In this document: piece by piece, positions 1 through 7,117 of the stretch
Position numbering within the stretch: position 1 is the stretch's first letter
How the letters are laid out: every line of letters begins with the position of its first letter
From: JBEVMS01 sp040508515
Lineage (GTDB): Bacteria; Pseudomonadota; Gammaproteobacteria; Xanthomonadales; Rhodanobacteraceae
NCBI GenBank assembly: GCA_040508515.1
Contig: JBEVMS010000278.1
Coordinates: 1 to 27,499, forward strand
Reading direction: 5' to 3'
Length of the DNA: 27,499 bases
The notes under the pieces: model-generated
Told to the model about the DNA's origin: nothing
Database searches by the model: none
The model's input: only the letters and a program-made list of their open reading frames with translations
Translations under genes and position numbers: made by a program

Positions 1-470
1 GTGGCGGCGAGATGATCCGCGAGGTGCGTTTCGACGGCACCAGTTTCGCCGAGGCACCGCACAAATTCGAAGCGGGCACGCCCAATATCGCCGGGTTCGC
101 CGGTTTGTCCGCGGCGATCGACTACTACCAGACGCTAGGCTTCGAGGGCATTCGCGCCTGGGAGCACGAACTGCTCGGTTACGCCACCGAGCGGCTGCGC
201 GAGGTTCCCGGCCTGCGCATGTTCGGCGAAGCCAAGGACAAGGAACCGGTGATCTCGTTCCTGCTCGAAGGCGCCCAGGCGACGGATCTTGCGACCTTGC
301 TGGATCTGGAAGGCGTGGCGGTGCGTTCGGGGCATCATTGCGCGCATCCGCTGATGCAGTTCTTCGGCGTACCGGCGACCTTGCGTGCCTCGCTGGCGTT
401 CTACAACACCCGCGAGGAAGTCGATGCCTTTATCGCCGCGCTGCTGAAGGTGCGCAAGCTGCTGCTGTAA
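1..470 (+). CDS. sufS: Cysteine desulfurase SufS, C-terminal part (5' truncated)
   Basis: PLP-dependent group II cysteine desulfurase. It takes sulfur from L-cysteine as a persulfide and passes it to the SUF Fe-S cluster assembly machinery in the cytoplasm. The reading frame is already open at base 3 (Gly-Gly-Glu before the Met at 12), so the gene starts outside the window; the Met is internal. About 155 residues are visible of the roughly 410 usual for the family. The stretch FEAGTPNIAGFAGLSAAIDY and the catalytic-cysteine loop RSGHHCAHP followed by the small C-terminal domain are typical of SufS/CsdA. The rest of a suf operon would be expected to the left of the window. The choice of SufS over CsdA is by motif only. 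Confidence 0.93.
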   Translation, partial: GGEMIREVRFDGTSFAEAPHKFEAGTPNIAGFAGLSAAIDYYQTLGFEGIRAWEHELLGYATERLREVPGLRMFGEAKDKEPVISFLLEGAQATDLATLLDLEGVAVRSGHHCAHPLMQFFGVPATLRASLAFYNTREEVDAFIAALLKVRKLLL

Positions 471-515
471 GGTTGCTTCCGTTAAACAGCTGACTCATCC
501 CAAGGGCGTCGACTC

Positions 516-932
516 ATGGCGGTGTTCGAGATTCGGCAGATCGACCATATCGTGCTGCGCGTGCGTGATGTGCAGACGATGATGGCCTTCTATATGGATG
601 TGCTGGGCTGCACGCTGGAAAAAATCCAGCAAGGCCCCGGCCTCTACCAATTGCGCGCCGGCAGCTCACTGATCGATCTGATTCCGGTCGATGGCCCGTT
701 GGGTCGGACCGGTGGCGCGGCGCCCGGTGCGCAGGGGCGCAATCTGGATCACCTATGCCTGCGCATCGAGCCGTTCGACCCGCCGCGCCTGGATGCCTAT
801 CTGCGCGGCCATGGCGTCACGCCGGGCGAGGTGCTGTCGCGCTACGGTGCCGAGGGCGAGGGACCGTCGATCTATCTGGACGACCCCGAGGGCAATGTGG
901 TGGAACTGAAGAGCCCGCCCGCGGCGCATTGA
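516..932 (+). CDS. VOC family protein (glyoxalase/dioxygenase fold)
   Basis: A 138-residue single vicinal-oxygen-chelate unit with two beta-alpha-beta-beta-beta modules. It opens with IDHIVLRVRDVQTMMAFYMD, has the central LDHLCLRIEPFD strand, and ends in YLDDPEGNVVELKSP. These supply His, His and Glu as metal ligands, as in glyoxalase I-like and fosfomycin-resistance-like proteins. Substrate cannot be told from sequence. It lies 45 bases behind sufS on the same strand and may be co-transcribed. The start at 516 has only a weak purine stretch (AAGGGCG) in front. Its TGA (930-932) is followed directly by the stop codon of the convergent LysR gene. Confidence 0.85.
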   Translation: MAVFEIRQIDHIVLRVRDVQTMMAFYMDVLGCTLEKIQQGPGLYQLRAGSSLIDLIPVDGPLGRTGGAAPGAQGRNLDHLCLRIEPFDPPRLDAYLRGHGVTPGEVLSRYGAEGEGPSIYLDDPEGNVVELKSPPAAH

Positions 933-1871
933 TCAGCGACCGGCCGCGCGTGACGAGGCAGATTCTTCCGACTCAACCAGCGCATCCAGGCAGAAATCGA
1001 TAAACGCGCGCACCTTGGCCGGCGTGTGTCGGCGCGTCGGATAGTACGCATAGAGTGGAAACGTTTCGCCGGGCCAGTCGGGAAAAAGCTCGACCAGGCG
1101 CCCACTTCGCAGCAGCTCTTCGACCCCCAGCGCCAGCACTTGGGCAATCCCGGCACCGGCTAGGCAGGCGGCATGCATGGTGGCGGTGTCGTTGAACAGC
1201 ACCGGACCGCCGGCATCCACTGGTAGGACTTTCCCCTTGCGATGGAACTCCCACTGGAAAGGGCGTCCGTTTAGCGGATCGCGAAATCGCAGGCAATCGT
1301 GCTGAGGTAAATCGCGTGGATGCTTCGGCGTTCCCCGCCGCGCCAGATAGCTTGGCGCGGCGACGGTGAGGACGCGCGTCTGCAGCATTTGCCGCGCCAC
1401 CAATGACGACGCCACTGGTGTGCCGAAGCGCAGCGCGACATCGATGCCTTCGCTGACCAGATCGCCCAGTTCGTCGCGGGTCAGCAGCTCCAGCTCCAAC
1501 TCGGGATGGCGCGCCAATAGGGCCGGTAATCGTGGAGCCAAGACCAGTCGCGAGACCAGCGTATCGAGGTTGACTCGCAAGCGGCCGCGCACGGCTTGGG
1601 TCGCGCCAGCGGCGTCGGCGGCCGCGTCCTCGATACCGCTAAGCAGTGGTGCTACCTGGGCATAGAAGCGCGCGCCTTCGTCGGTGAGCTTGACTGCGCG
1701 GGTGGTGCGATGAAGCAGTCGGATACCCACCCGCGTTTCCAAGCGGGCGATCGCCCGGCTGACCCCCGATGGCGTCAGCGACAAGGATTCACCGGCACGG
1801 GCGAAATTGCCGCTTTCGACCACCGCAATCAGGACGCCGATACCGGAAAGTAATCGCGGGTCGAAATTCAT
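933..1871 (-). CDS. LysR-family transcriptional regulator
   Basis: DNA-binding regulator with the LysR layout: an N-terminal winged helix-turn-helix (FARAGESLSLTPSGVSRAIA, then LETRVGIRLLHRTTR) and a C-terminal periplasmic-binding-like effector domain. From the ATG at 1871 it is 312 residues, the usual length. The frame can be extended to a TTG at 1928, adding 19 residues that do not look like family sequence, so I prefer 1871. It is divergent from the NmrA-family gene at 2080. In this family such a layout usually means the regulator controls its divergent neighbour. The effector is unknown. It resembles the large subgroup often annotated as AaeR/DmlR-like. Confidence 0.9.
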   Translation of the reverse strand: MNFDPRLLSGIGVLIAVVESGNFARAGESLSLTPSGVSRAIARLETRVGIRLLHRTTRAVKLTDEGARFYAQVAPLLSGIEDAAADAAGATQAVRGRLRVNLDTLVSRLVLAPRLPALLARHPELELELLTRDELGDLVSEGIDVALRFGTPVASSLVARQMLQTRVLTVAAPSYLARRGTPKHPRDLPQHDCLRFRDPLNGRPFQWEFHRKGKVLPVDAGGPVLFNDTATMHAACLAGAGIAQVLALGVEELLRSGRLVELFPDWPGETFPLYAYYPTRRHTPAKVRAFIDFCLDALVESEESASSRAAGR

Positions 1872-1883
1872 AGTGCCAATTAA

Positions 1884-1896
1884 TGATTTTATGTCA
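1884..1896. promoter_or_regulatory. T-N11-A type candidate LysR site
   Basis: TGATTTTATGTCA is a 13-base T-N11-A element whose arms are TGA and TCA. It sits in the AT-rich stretch just upstream of the preferred ATG (1871) of the LysR gene. LysR proteins recognise interrupted dyads with this T-N11-A core, often overlapping their own promoter. The motif is loose and occurs often by chance in AT-rich DNA, so it is a candidate only. Confidence 0.3.
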
Positions 1897-1992
1897 CTTA
1901 TGTTCTGATGAGGTGTCGCTTCAGTCAATGGCTTGGCGATCTTAGGCTTAGCTCACGTTGATGGTGGCGATCGACCGGTTCGGTGGCCCTGA

Positions 1993-2006
1993 CTCGAATT
2001 TTCGAG
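1993..2006. promoter_or_regulatory. 14-base palindrome between lysR and nmrA-like gene
   Basis: CTCGAA-TT-TTCGAG is a perfect inverted repeat lying 74 bases before the ATG of the NmrA-like gene, between the divergent pair. It is a candidate operator, either for the LysR protein or for another dimeric regulator. The sequence shows no T tract, so a terminator is unlikely. Confidence 0.35.
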
Positions 2007-2079
2007 CTTGTCGAGGCCCTGCGTGTCACCCCTTGGCACCGAGCTTTTTCGATATGCCTACTCAGCAGGAGAGTTTTCA

Positions 2080-2937
2080 ATGTATGCAATTACAGGTATT
2101 ACCGGCCAAGTCGGTGGAGCGGCCGCCGACAGCTTGCTGGCGGTGGGCCAGGCGGTTCGAGCGGTACTGCGTGATCCGCGCAAGGGCCAAGCCTGGCAGA
2201 CCAAGGGCTGTGCGCTGGCGATAGCCGGGATCGACGATGTGGCGGCGATGACGGCGGCTTTGCACGAGGTGCAAGGAGTGTTTGTGCTACTGCCGCCGCT
2301 GTTCGATCCCAGCCCTGGCTTTCCCGAGGTACGCGCGCTGATCGATGCGCTGCTCGCTGCGATTAGGGCAGCGAATCCACCCAAATTAGTCCTGCTTTCC
2401 ACCATCGGTGCGCAGGCGACGCAATCGAACCTGCTCAACCAGCTCGGCTTGGCGGAGCAGGCGTTCGCAACGTTGCCGATGCCGGCGACCTATCTGCGTG
2501 CGGCCTGGTTTATCGAGAACGCGTTATGGGATGTGGTGGCGGCGCGCGAGGAGGGCGTGCTGCGCAGTTTTTTGCAGCCGCTAAACAAGCCGGTGCCCAT
2601 GGTTGCCACGCGCGACATCGGTGCGCTGGTGGCCGAACTGCTGCAAGAGACGTGGTCAGGCCAGCGGGTGGTCGAGTTGGAAGGCCCGCAGCGGGTTACG
2701 CCCAACCAGTTGGCCGCCGCATTCGCCGATGCTCTGGGGCGGCCGGTGCGCGCCGAAGCCGTGCCGCGCGAGAGCTGGCTGGAGCTGTTCCGCGCGCAGG
2801 GCATGGCTCATCCACTTCCGCGCGTACAGATGCTGGACGGCTTCAACGAGGGGTGGATCGCGTTCGAATCGGACGCGGTGCGGCGTGGCACGACTAAGCT
2901 TGAGACGGTGATCGGCGAGTTGATCCAGCGCGGGTGA
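2080..2937 (+). CDS. NmrA-family NAD(P)-binding protein
   Basis: An atypical short-chain dehydrogenase/reductase of the NmrA/HSCARG type, 285 residues. Residues 1-20 hold the dinucleotide-binding turn (MYAITGITGQVGGAAADSLL, a GxxGxxG variant). Later come LVLLSTIGA and LRAAWFIENALW, typical of NmrA proteins and quinone-oxidoreductase-like relatives. Such proteins either sense NAD(P) redox state or reduce small substrates; the sequence does not decide. The frame is open from 2008, but an AGGAGA ribosome site at 2067-2072 fixes the start at 2080. It is divergent from the LysR gene and probably regulated by it. Its stop overlaps a stem-loop that also serves the convergent MFS gene. Confidence 0.88.
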   Translation: MYAITGITGQVGGAAADSLLAVGQAVRAVLRDPRKGQAWQTKGCALAIAGIDDVAAMTAALHEVQGVFVLLPPLFDPSPGFPEVRALIDALLAAIRAANPPKLVLLSTIGAQATQSNLLNQLGLAEQAFATLPMPATYLRAAWFIENALWDVVAAREEGVLRSFLQPLNKPVPMVATRDIGALVAELLQETWSGQRVVELEGPQRVTPNQLAAAFADALGRPVRAEAVPRESWLELFRAQGMAHPLPRVQMLDGFNEGWIAFESDAVRRGTTKLETVIGELIQRG

Positions 2938-2976
2938 GCCATCGCCCAGACGCCGCGCGCGGAGCGGTGGCTCGCC
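2933..2976. terminator. Stem-loop between convergent nmrA-like and MFS genes
   Basis: Thirteen bases (2933-2945) pair with 2964-2976 with two G-U wobbles, enclosing an 18-base loop. The left arm includes the TGA of the NmrA-like gene and the right arm ends two bases before the stop of the MFS gene. There is no T run on either side, so this may be a bidirectional, non-canonical terminator or an mRNA 3' stabiliser. Confidence 0.45.
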
Positions 2977-2978
2977 GT

Positions 2979-4142
2979 TCAGCCGCCTTGCAGCGCGGCC
3001 TGACGCGAGCCACCGGCGAAATTGACCAGCGTGGTCAGCAGCGCCAACGCCGCCAGCGCGGCGGAGGCCAGTGGAATCTGGCTCAGGCCCACGCCGTGTT
3101 CCAGCAGCGAGCCGCCGACCCAGGCGCCCAGCGCATTGCCGACATTGAACGCGCCGATATTGAGCGTGGATACCAGGTTGGGCGCGTCGGCACCGAAGCG
3201 CACCACGCTCACTTGCAGCGCCGGTACCGCGGCGAAGCAGGCGGTGGCCCAGACGAACAGGGTGATCTCGGCGGCCAGCAAGGTATGGCTGGTCCAGGCG
3301 AACAGCGCCGCGACCAGCGCCATGCACGCGAACACCCCGGCCAGGGTGGTGCCCAGGCGCCAGTCGGCCAGTTTGCCGCCGATCAGATTGCCCAGGGTCA
3401 GGCCCAATCCGATCAGCAGCAAGGTCCAGGTCACGCCACGCGGCGACACCCCAGTGACCTCGCGCAGCGTCGGCGCGATATAGGTGAACAGGGCGAACAC
3501 CGCGCCGGCGAACAGCACCGTGTTGAGCAGCGCCAGCCACAAGCGGCCATTGCCCAGGGCGCCCAGTTCGCGACGCAGATCGGCCGGCTGCTCGCCATGG
3601 TCATGCGGCAGGAAGCGCACCAATCCGATCAGCGCGATGATGCCCAGCACGGTCACCGCGTAGAACGTGGCGCGCCAGCCGGCGGCCTGGCCCAACGCGG
3701 TGCCCAGCGGCACGCCCAGCACGTTGGCCAAGGTCAGTCCGGTGAACATCAACGCCACCGCCTGCGCGCGCCGGCTGGGCGGCACCACGCTGGCGGCGAC
3801 CACCGAGCCGATACCGAAAAAGGCGCCGTGGCAAAGCGCGGTGACAATTCGGGCCAGCATCAGCAGGTGATAGCTGGCGGCCAGCGCGCACAGCAGGTTG
3901 CCCAGCACGAACACCATCATCAGCATGATCAACGCCCGCCGCCGTGGCAGCCGCGCGGTGGCCAGCGCCATGAACGGCGCGCCGATGGCCACGCCGAGCG
4001 CGTAACCGGTGACCAGCCAGCCGGCGGTGGGAATCGATACCGCCAAGCTGTTGGACACCTCAGGCAGCAAGCCCATGATGACGAACTCGGTGGTGCCGAT
4101 GGCGAAGGCGCTGAGCGCCAGGATGATCAGAGGTAAAGGCAT
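2979..4142 (-). CDS. MFS transporter, DHA1 family (AraJ/YdhP-like)
   Basis: Inner-membrane proton-driven exporter of the major facilitator superfamily, 387 residues with about 12 hydrophobic segments. The N-terminus (FAIGTTEFVIMGLLPEVS) and LVTGYALGVAIGAPFMALAT are characteristic of the AraJ/YdhP group of sugar or drug efflux proteins. A motif-A-like loop, ARLPRRRAL, follows helix 2. The frame stays open to an ATG at 4265. I chose the ATG at 4142 because family proteins begin right at the first helix; an ATG at 4190 is a second possibility. It is convergent with the NmrA-like gene. Substrate unknown. Confidence 0.9.
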   Translation of the reverse strand: MPLPLIILALSAFAIGTTEFVIMGLLPEVSNSLAVSIPTAGWLVTGYALGVAIGAPFMALATARLPRRRALIMLMMVFVLGNLLCALAASYHLLMLARIVTALCHGAFFGIGSVVAASVVPPSRRAQAVALMFTGLTLANVLGVPLGTALGQAAGWRATFYAVTVLGIIALIGLVRFLPHDHGEQPADLRRELGALGNGRLWLALLNTVLFAGAVFALFTYIAPTLREVTGVSPRGVTWTLLLIGLGLTLGNLIGGKLADWRLGTTLAGVFACMALVAALFAWTSHTLLAAEITLFVWATACFAAVPALQVSVVRFGADAPNLVSTLNIGAFNVGNALGAWVGGSLLEHGVGLSQIPLASAALAALALLTTLVNFAGGSRQAALQGG

Positions 4143-4338
4143 GCGGGGACTCGAATGGGGCGCGCGACGAAAGGGCTTGCGCGTGATCATCGTGCAGAAT
4201 AGGTCGGCGAGGTGGTCACTATAAACGCATGCTGCGGCACAACATCGTTGCCGCTGGCGCATCAATCGCTGGCTTTGCGATTAGCGCTGTGTCGGGTGCT
4301 ACGGCTAATCTGTGGTTTTCCACGCCCTCACGGTTGCC

Positions 4339-5229
4339 ATGCTCGCCTCATTGCCCGGCTTTATCCGCATACCGCTGGTGATGTTGCTGATCGTCGGCAA
4401 CGTTGTGGTGCATACCCTGCCGCTGTTCGCGCTGACTTTGCTCAAGCTGTTGCTGCCGCTACGCTCGTGGCGACGCCTCTGCTCGGCGGCCCTCGCGGCG
4501 ATCGCCGAAAGCTGGATCGGCTTCAACAGCGCCTTGTTCGATGTGTTCGCGCGCATTCGCTGGCACATCACGGGGGTGGGCGGTTTGTCGCGGCAGGGCA
4601 GCTATCTGGTGCTGTGCAATCACCAGAGCTGGATCGACATTCCGGTGTTGCAGAAGGTGTTCAACCGACGCATTCCGCTGATGCGGTTTTTTTTGAAGAG
4701 CCAGTTGATCTGGGTGCCGCTGATGGGTCCGGCGTGGTGGGCGTTGGATTTCCCCTTTATGAAGCGCTACTCCAAGCAGACCCTGGCGCGTCATCCGCAA
4801 CTCAAGGGCAAGGATTTGGAAGTCACGCGACGTGCCTGCGAGAAATTTCGTGACATGCCGGTGACGGTGATGAACTTCGTCGAGGGCACACGCTTTACCG
4901 CGCTCAAGCATCAGCAGCAAGGCTCGGCCTACCGTTACCTGTTGCGTCCGCGCGCCGGCGGCGTGTCGTACGTGCTGGAGGCGATGGGCGATGCGCTGCA
5001 GCGCGTGTTGGATGTCACCATCGTCTACCCGCACGGGCCGCACACGTTGTTCGACCTGATCGCTGGGCACGTGCGCGAGGTTTGCGTGCACGTGCGCGAG
5101 TTGCCGGTGGCGCGCGAGCAGATCGGCCACTACGAAAGCGACGCGGCGTTTCGCGAACGCTTTCAGCTATGGATTAACGCCTTGTGGGCGGAAAAGGACG
5201 CGCGCATCGGCCAGATGCGGTCGGCCTGA
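4339..5229 (+). CDS. 1-acyl-sn-glycerol-3-phosphate acyltransferase-like membrane protein (YihG type)
   Basis: Inner-membrane lysophospholipid acyltransferase of the PlsC/LPLAT superfamily, which adds a second acyl chain to a lysophosphatidic-acid-like acceptor. Catalytic motif I is NHQSWID (His and Asp in HX4D). Motif III, NFVEGTRFT, matches the E. coli YihG subgroup, which is longer than PlsC itself. Two hydrophobic segments lie at the N-terminus and another around the FFLKSQLIWVPLMGPAWWAL region. From ATG 4339 it is 296 residues; the frame also permits a GTG at 4312 (305 residues), and no clear ribosome site decides between them. The gene is divergent from the MFS gene and convergent with the molybdoenzyme gene. 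Confidence 0.85.
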   Translation: MLASLPGFIRIPLVMLLIVGNVVVHTLPLFALTLLKLLLPLRSWRRLCSAALAAIAESWIGFNSALFDVFARIRWHITGVGGLSRQGSYLVLCNHQSWIDIPVLQKVFNRRIPLMRFFLKSQLIWVPLMGPAWWALDFPFMKRYSKQTLARHPQLKGKDLEVTRRACEKFRDMPVTVMNFVEGTRFTALKHQQQGSAYRYLLRPRAGGVSYVLEAMGDALQRVLDVTIVYPHGPHTLFDLIAGHVREVCVHVRELPVAREQIGHYESDAAFRERFQLWINALWAEKDARIGQMRSA

Positions 5230-5231
5230 GC

Positions 5232-5255
5232 GCGACCGCTGACCACGACGGTCGC
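5232..5255. terminator. Stem-loop between convergent acyltransferase and molybdoenzyme genes
   Basis: GCGACCG (5232-5238) pairs perfectly with CGGTCGC (5249-5255) around a 10-base loop, just after the acyltransferase stop and 10 bases before the end of the minus-strand gene. There is no T tract. It may act as a weak terminator for either or both genes. Confidence 0.35.
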
Positions 5256-5265
5256 ACCCGTAGGC

Positions 5266-6021
5266 TCAGATGCCGGCGTACCACTCGTAGCCGTTGTCTT
5301 CCCAATAGCCGCCGTTGCCGCCGCCGATCTGCGTGAACGAACTGACCAGTTCGATCCGACTGATGTACTTGGCTTGTTTGTAGCCTAGTTGGCGCTCCAC
5401 CCGCAGCCGCAGCGGGGCGCCATTGGCCACCGGCAGCGGCTGGCCGTTGAGGGAGTAAGCCAGCAGCGTCTGCGGATGATGCGCCTCAATGATGTCCAAG
5501 CTTTCGTAATAAGGCGTGTCCGCTTCCATCTCGTCGAAACAGTGGAACACCACGTAGCGCGCCTGCGCCGCCACGCCCACCTGCGACAGCACCGCGGCCA
5601 GCGGGGTGCCTTGCCATTTGCCGATCGCGCTCCAGCCTTCCACGCAATCGTGACGGGTGATCTGGGTGCGCGTGGCCAGCGCCTGCAACTGGGCGATGGA
5701 AAACTGGCTCGGGCGCTGCACCAGTCCATCCACGCGCAAGCGGTAGTCGGCGAACTTGTTCGCCAGCAGGTTCTGGTAGTCCACGGTGGTCGGCATGGTG
5801 GTGCCGTTGGGACGAAACTCCGGCGAGATGTCCGCCTCGGTGTATTCCGGCGCCAGCAGATGGGCTGGCGACACGACCTGCTGCACGCGTCGGGTCAGGC
5901 CTTCGGCGCTGCCGAGTACGGCGGCGCCGGTGCGGCTTTGCGAAATCTGATCGCAGCCGGCCAGTACGGCGCCGGCCGAAGCCAGCAGGGCAGTGCGTAG
6001 AAAACGGCGGCGCTCAGTCAT
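5266..6021 (-). CDS. Molybdopterin-dependent oxidoreductase, sulfite-oxidase family, Tat lipoprotein
   Basis: Catalytic subunit of an envelope oxidoreductase carrying a molybdenum cofactor, 251 residues. The N-terminus has a twin-arginine motif (RRRFLR) followed by a hydrophobic stretch ending in the lipobox LAGC, so it is probably exported folded by Tat and then lipid-anchored. The Moco domain shows HDCVEGWSAIGKWQGTPL with the conserved Cys that binds molybdenum, and GAPLRLRVERQLGYKQAKYI near the C-terminus, as in MsrP/YedY and plant sulfite oxidase. Its start overlaps the end of the cytochrome b gene by 8 bases, so the two are probably translationally coupled. Physiological substrate is unknown; S-oxide reduction or sulfite oxidation are family precedents. 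Confidence 0.88.
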   Translation of the reverse strand: MTERRRFLRTALLASAGAVLAGCDQISQSRTGAAVLGSAEGLTRRVQQVVSPAHLLAPEYTEADISPEFRPNGTTMPTTVDYQNLLANKFADYRLRVDGLVQRPSQFSIAQLQALATRTQITRHDCVEGWSAIGKWQGTPLAAVLSQVGVAAQARYVVFHCFDEMEADTPYYESLDIIEAHHPQTLLAYSLNGQPLPVANGAPLRLRVERQLGYKQAKYISRIELVSSFTQIGGGNGGYWEDNGYEWYAGI

Positions 6022-6931
6022 GCGCGGACTCCTGCCCGGTGGCGCTCACATCGCTGCGCGGCGGTGCGGGCGGTTTGTGTTTCAGATGGACTTCGTAATA
6101 GCCGGTGATCATGCCGCGCAATTGGTTGGCCGGTCCGCTCAGCAGCACCATCAGCACATGCACCAGCGCGAAGGCGACAAAGCCGACAGCGATGATGAAA
6201 TGAATGCTGCGCGCCGACTGCCGGCCGCCGACCAGTTCCAGCACCGGCGCCAGAAGCGCGTCCATCCGCGGTGACATCAGCAAGCCCATCAGCACGATGC
6301 CGCCGCCAAAGACGAAGATCACAATGAGGTAGGCCAGTTTCTGCAACACGTTGTAGCGCAGCGCCGCGGCTCCGTCAGGATGGCGCAGGCGCAGGTGGTC
6401 GCGGATCGAGCCACCGATGCCGCGCAATTCGCCACGGTCAGGCAGCAGGTCGCGCTGCAGATGCCGGCTGGCCAGCGAGTAGCCCAGATAGCACAGGCCG
6501 TTGATCACGAAGATCCAGCCGAAGAAAAAGTGCCAGCGCCGCCCCATCGCCAGCCATTGCGGGCCGGGAATGGTGGACCAGGCGGGAAAGCCGCGCGCCT
6601 GCGGTTGGCCATCCACGTTGGATACCCCCAGCACGCCGGTGGTGTCGAAGCGGTGGCGTCCGATCTGCGTGGTGCCGTGGGCGCTGCCGTCAGCGGCCTG
6701 GTAGGCATCCAGCGCCAGCCACTGGTGTTGCGGGTCGGACCAGTTGCCCCAGTGCAGGCTGGGGCTGGCGTTGAAGATTTGCAGTCCGCTGCCCAGCATC
6801 ACGGTAAGCGCGATCAGGTTGATCCAATGCATGACACGGATCGGCCAGCGATGGCGCAGCACGTGGTGCGCGATGGCGCGTGGCGCCAGGGTGAAGGCGC
6901 TACTGGCCGGTTGCGGCTTGGCTGTGGTCAT
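6014..6931 (-). CDS. Cytochrome b/b6 domain membrane protein, electron partner of the molybdoenzyme
   Basis: A 305-residue inner-membrane di-haem-type cytochrome b resembling Ni/Fe-hydrogenase and formate-dehydrogenase b subunits (Cytochrom_B561/Ni_hydr_CYTB-like). Four main hydrophobic segments are visible, roughly residues 33-52, 130-152, 200-225 and 240-265. Candidate haem-ligand histidines are in VMHWINLIAL, RRWHFFFGW, SIHFIIAVGF and VHVLMVLLS. A periplasmic-looking insert of about 75 residues separates the first two helices. It is the first gene of a two-gene unit with the Mo lipoprotein and is likely to exchange electrons between the quinone pool and that protein. This is not MsrQ, whose fold belongs to the ferric-reductase-like family. 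Confidence 0.85.
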   Translation of the reverse strand: MTTAKPQPASSAFTLAPRAIAHHVLRHRWPIRVMHWINLIALTVMLGSGLQIFNASPSLHWGNWSDPQHQWLALDAYQAADGSAHGTTQIGRHRFDTTGVLGVSNVDGQPQARGFPAWSTIPGPQWLAMGRRWHFFFGWIFVINGLCYLGYSLASRHLQRDLLPDRGELRGIGGSIRDHLRLRHPDGAAALRYNVLQKLAYLIVIFVFGGGIVLMGLLMSPRMDALLAPVLELVGGRQSARSIHFIIAVGFVAFALVHVLMVLLSGPANQLRGMITGYYEVHLKHKPPAPPRSDVSATGQESAHD

Positions 6932-7065
6932 GATCCGATTCGCCCAGGCTTAGGTTGGATGGCAGCGCTCAGGCTACCTGCTTAGGGGGCACTTCGCTGA
7001 AGCCGGCTCGAAGGTTACCGTGGGCGTGTGTTGCGTCGGTATGCCGTGGTGTGTCTCGCATGCAT

Positions 7066-7096
7066 AAAAAAACCGCGGCGTCGTTGCCGCGGTTTT
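7066..7096 (-). terminator. Intrinsic terminator of the M13 peptidase gene
   Basis: A perfect nine-base stem AACCGCGGC (7071-7079) with GCCGCGGTT (7086-7094) and a six-base loop. Read on the minus strand the stem is followed by seven T. It lies 22 bases after the peptidase stop and upstream of the cytochrome b gene, which is therefore insulated from peptidase transcription. Confidence 0.85.
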
Positions 7097-7117
7097 GTGG
7101 TCACTGGCGCGGCGTGG

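Noticed and set aside
2934..4136. 400-codon plus-strand open frame opposite the MFS gene
   Set aside because: Extremely Gln/Arg/Gly-rich, the complement of transmembrane Leu/Ala codons. The MFS protein is convincing.
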